Positions 11,460 to 11,935 of a stretch of DNA of 11,935 nucleotides are shown here, piece by piece (within the stretch, counting starts at the first letter, position 1; every line of letters begins with the position of its first letter). Source of the stretch: A07HB70 sp964512675 (GTDB taxonomy: Archaea > Halobacteriota > Halobacteria > Halobacteriales > Haloferacaceae). The position numbers and the translations under genes are program-made. Location: assembly GCA_964512675.1 (NCBI GenBank), contig CAZEJR010000036.1, positions 1 to 11,935 on the forward strand. Reading direction: 5' to 3'. Under the pieces are notes generated by a model. That model saw only the letters and a program-made list of their open reading frames with translations, was not told the DNA's origin and did not search any database.

Positions 11460-11935
11460 TCAGTCCTCGGTCGCCGGACTGACCGACTCGTCGGCGGGCC
11501 GACCTTGACTCTCCTGTTCCTGCTCGTCCGAGCGGGCGGCCACGAGCGCTCCGCGAGCGACGCTGTAGAGCGGGTCCCCGACGCTGCGGACCTCGCTGAT
11601 AGAGAACGGGATGTCCGCGTCGCGGAGGTGGTCCTCGAACAGCTTCTCGAACCCCCGCGGACTGGACGTCCCGCCGGTGACGACCACCGGCACGTCGAGG
11701 TTCTCCTCGACGTCCTCGTCGTCGACCTCGCGGGCGATGTTGTCGATCACGTAGTCGAGCAGGTTCTCGTAGTAGATGGCGAGTGCGCCTTCGACGCCGC
11801 CGACGTCGGTCCGAAAGTCGAGCTCGAAGTCGTCTTCCTTGTTGCTGGTCACCTTGTCGACCGGCGTGCCGGTCGCTTGCGCGGTCTGCTCGTCGATCCA
11901 GTCGCCCCCCCGGGCGATGGAGAACTTCATCACCG
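11460..11935 (-). CDS. Actin/Hsp70-fold ATPase (MreB- or salactin-like), C-terminal part
   Basis: The frame runs off the right edge, so only about 158 C-terminal residues are seen; the methionine or GTG near 11930 is internal. SIARGGDWIDEQTAQATG resembles the GGD-x-x-D segment after the second phosphate loop in MreB and Hsp70 relatives. VVVTGGTSSPRGFEKLFEDHL (in two parts, about 11630-11692) fits the adenosine-binding GGTSxPxG motif of this ATPase superfamily, and VGDPLYSVARGAL matches the end-of-domain helix with the usual 'A-x-G' pattern. A charged tail rich in Gln, Glu and Asp follows. Haloarchaea have actin-like polymerising proteins such as salactin of Halobacterium; this may be an ortholog, but a DnaK-like or ParM-like protein cannot be excluded without the N-terminal half. 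Confidence 0.7.
   Translation of the reverse strand, partial: VMKFSIARGGDWIDEQTAQATGTPVDKVTSNKEDDFELDFRTDVGGVEGALAIYYENLLDYVIDNIAREVDDEDVEENLDVPVVVTGGTSSPRGFEKLFEDHLRDADIPFSISEVRSVGDPLYSVARGALVAARSDEQEQESQGRPADESVSPATED

Noticed and set aside
1..11935. CRISPR array, insertion sequence or prophage genes
   Set aside because: No regularly spaced repeats, transposase motifs, terminal inverted repeats or phage-type genes were seen.

Overview
The window comes from a haloarchaeon (class Halobacteria). The DNA is very GC-rich with strong G/C third-position preference, the soluble proteins are acidic, the substrate-binding protein carries a Tat-type lipoprotein signal, the tRNAs lack encoded CCA, and several genes start about 25-30 bases from an AT-rich TATA-like element with no ribosome binding site, as in leaderless haloarchaeal transcripts. 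Genus cannot be decided from the sequence alone.

Layout. 1-2082: the 3' part of the succinate dehydrogenase flavoprotein gene (sdhA), a small two-helix membrane protein, a convergent zinc-finger protein and a 63-residue orphan. 2084-4030 (minus): aconitase, best read from a leaderless GTG. 4148-4221: tRNA-Thr(TGT), then a GNAT acetyltransferase, both minus. 4804-8846: an overlapping four-gene operon for a branched-chain-amino-acid-type (HAAT family) ABC importer: two permeases (livH, livM) and two ATPases (livG, livF). 8884-10248 (minus): a substrate-binding lipoprotein convergent with that operon and under its own promoter. 10335-10637: a small conserved haloarchaeal protein (DUF5785-like), then tRNA-Ser(TGA). 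10770-11162: a 393-base stretch without a convincing gene but rich in inverted repeats. 11163-11429: a small CPxCG zinc-ribbon protein. 11460-end (minus): the C-terminal part of an actin/Hsp70-fold ATPase resembling MreB or salactin.

The most striking observation is in the substrate-binding protein. Its mature domain appears circularly permuted. After the signal peptide and a short acidic linker the chain starts with what is normally the second half of a LivJ-type protein, runs to the usual C-terminus, crosses a 17-residue linker, then continues with the usual mature N-terminus and first half, and stops where the second half should begin. No residues are obviously missing and the reading frame is intact, so it looks like a functional permuted protein and not a broken gene. 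Its promoter also carries five exact copies of a GTTCGT/ACGAAC half-site within 75 bases, a candidate operator.

Functionally, the left part holds two TCA-cycle enzymes (succinate dehydrogenase and aconitase). The centre is a complete importer: lipid-anchored receptor, two permeases and two ATPases. The right part holds tRNA and small regulatory-looking genes next to a cytoskeletal-type ATPase.
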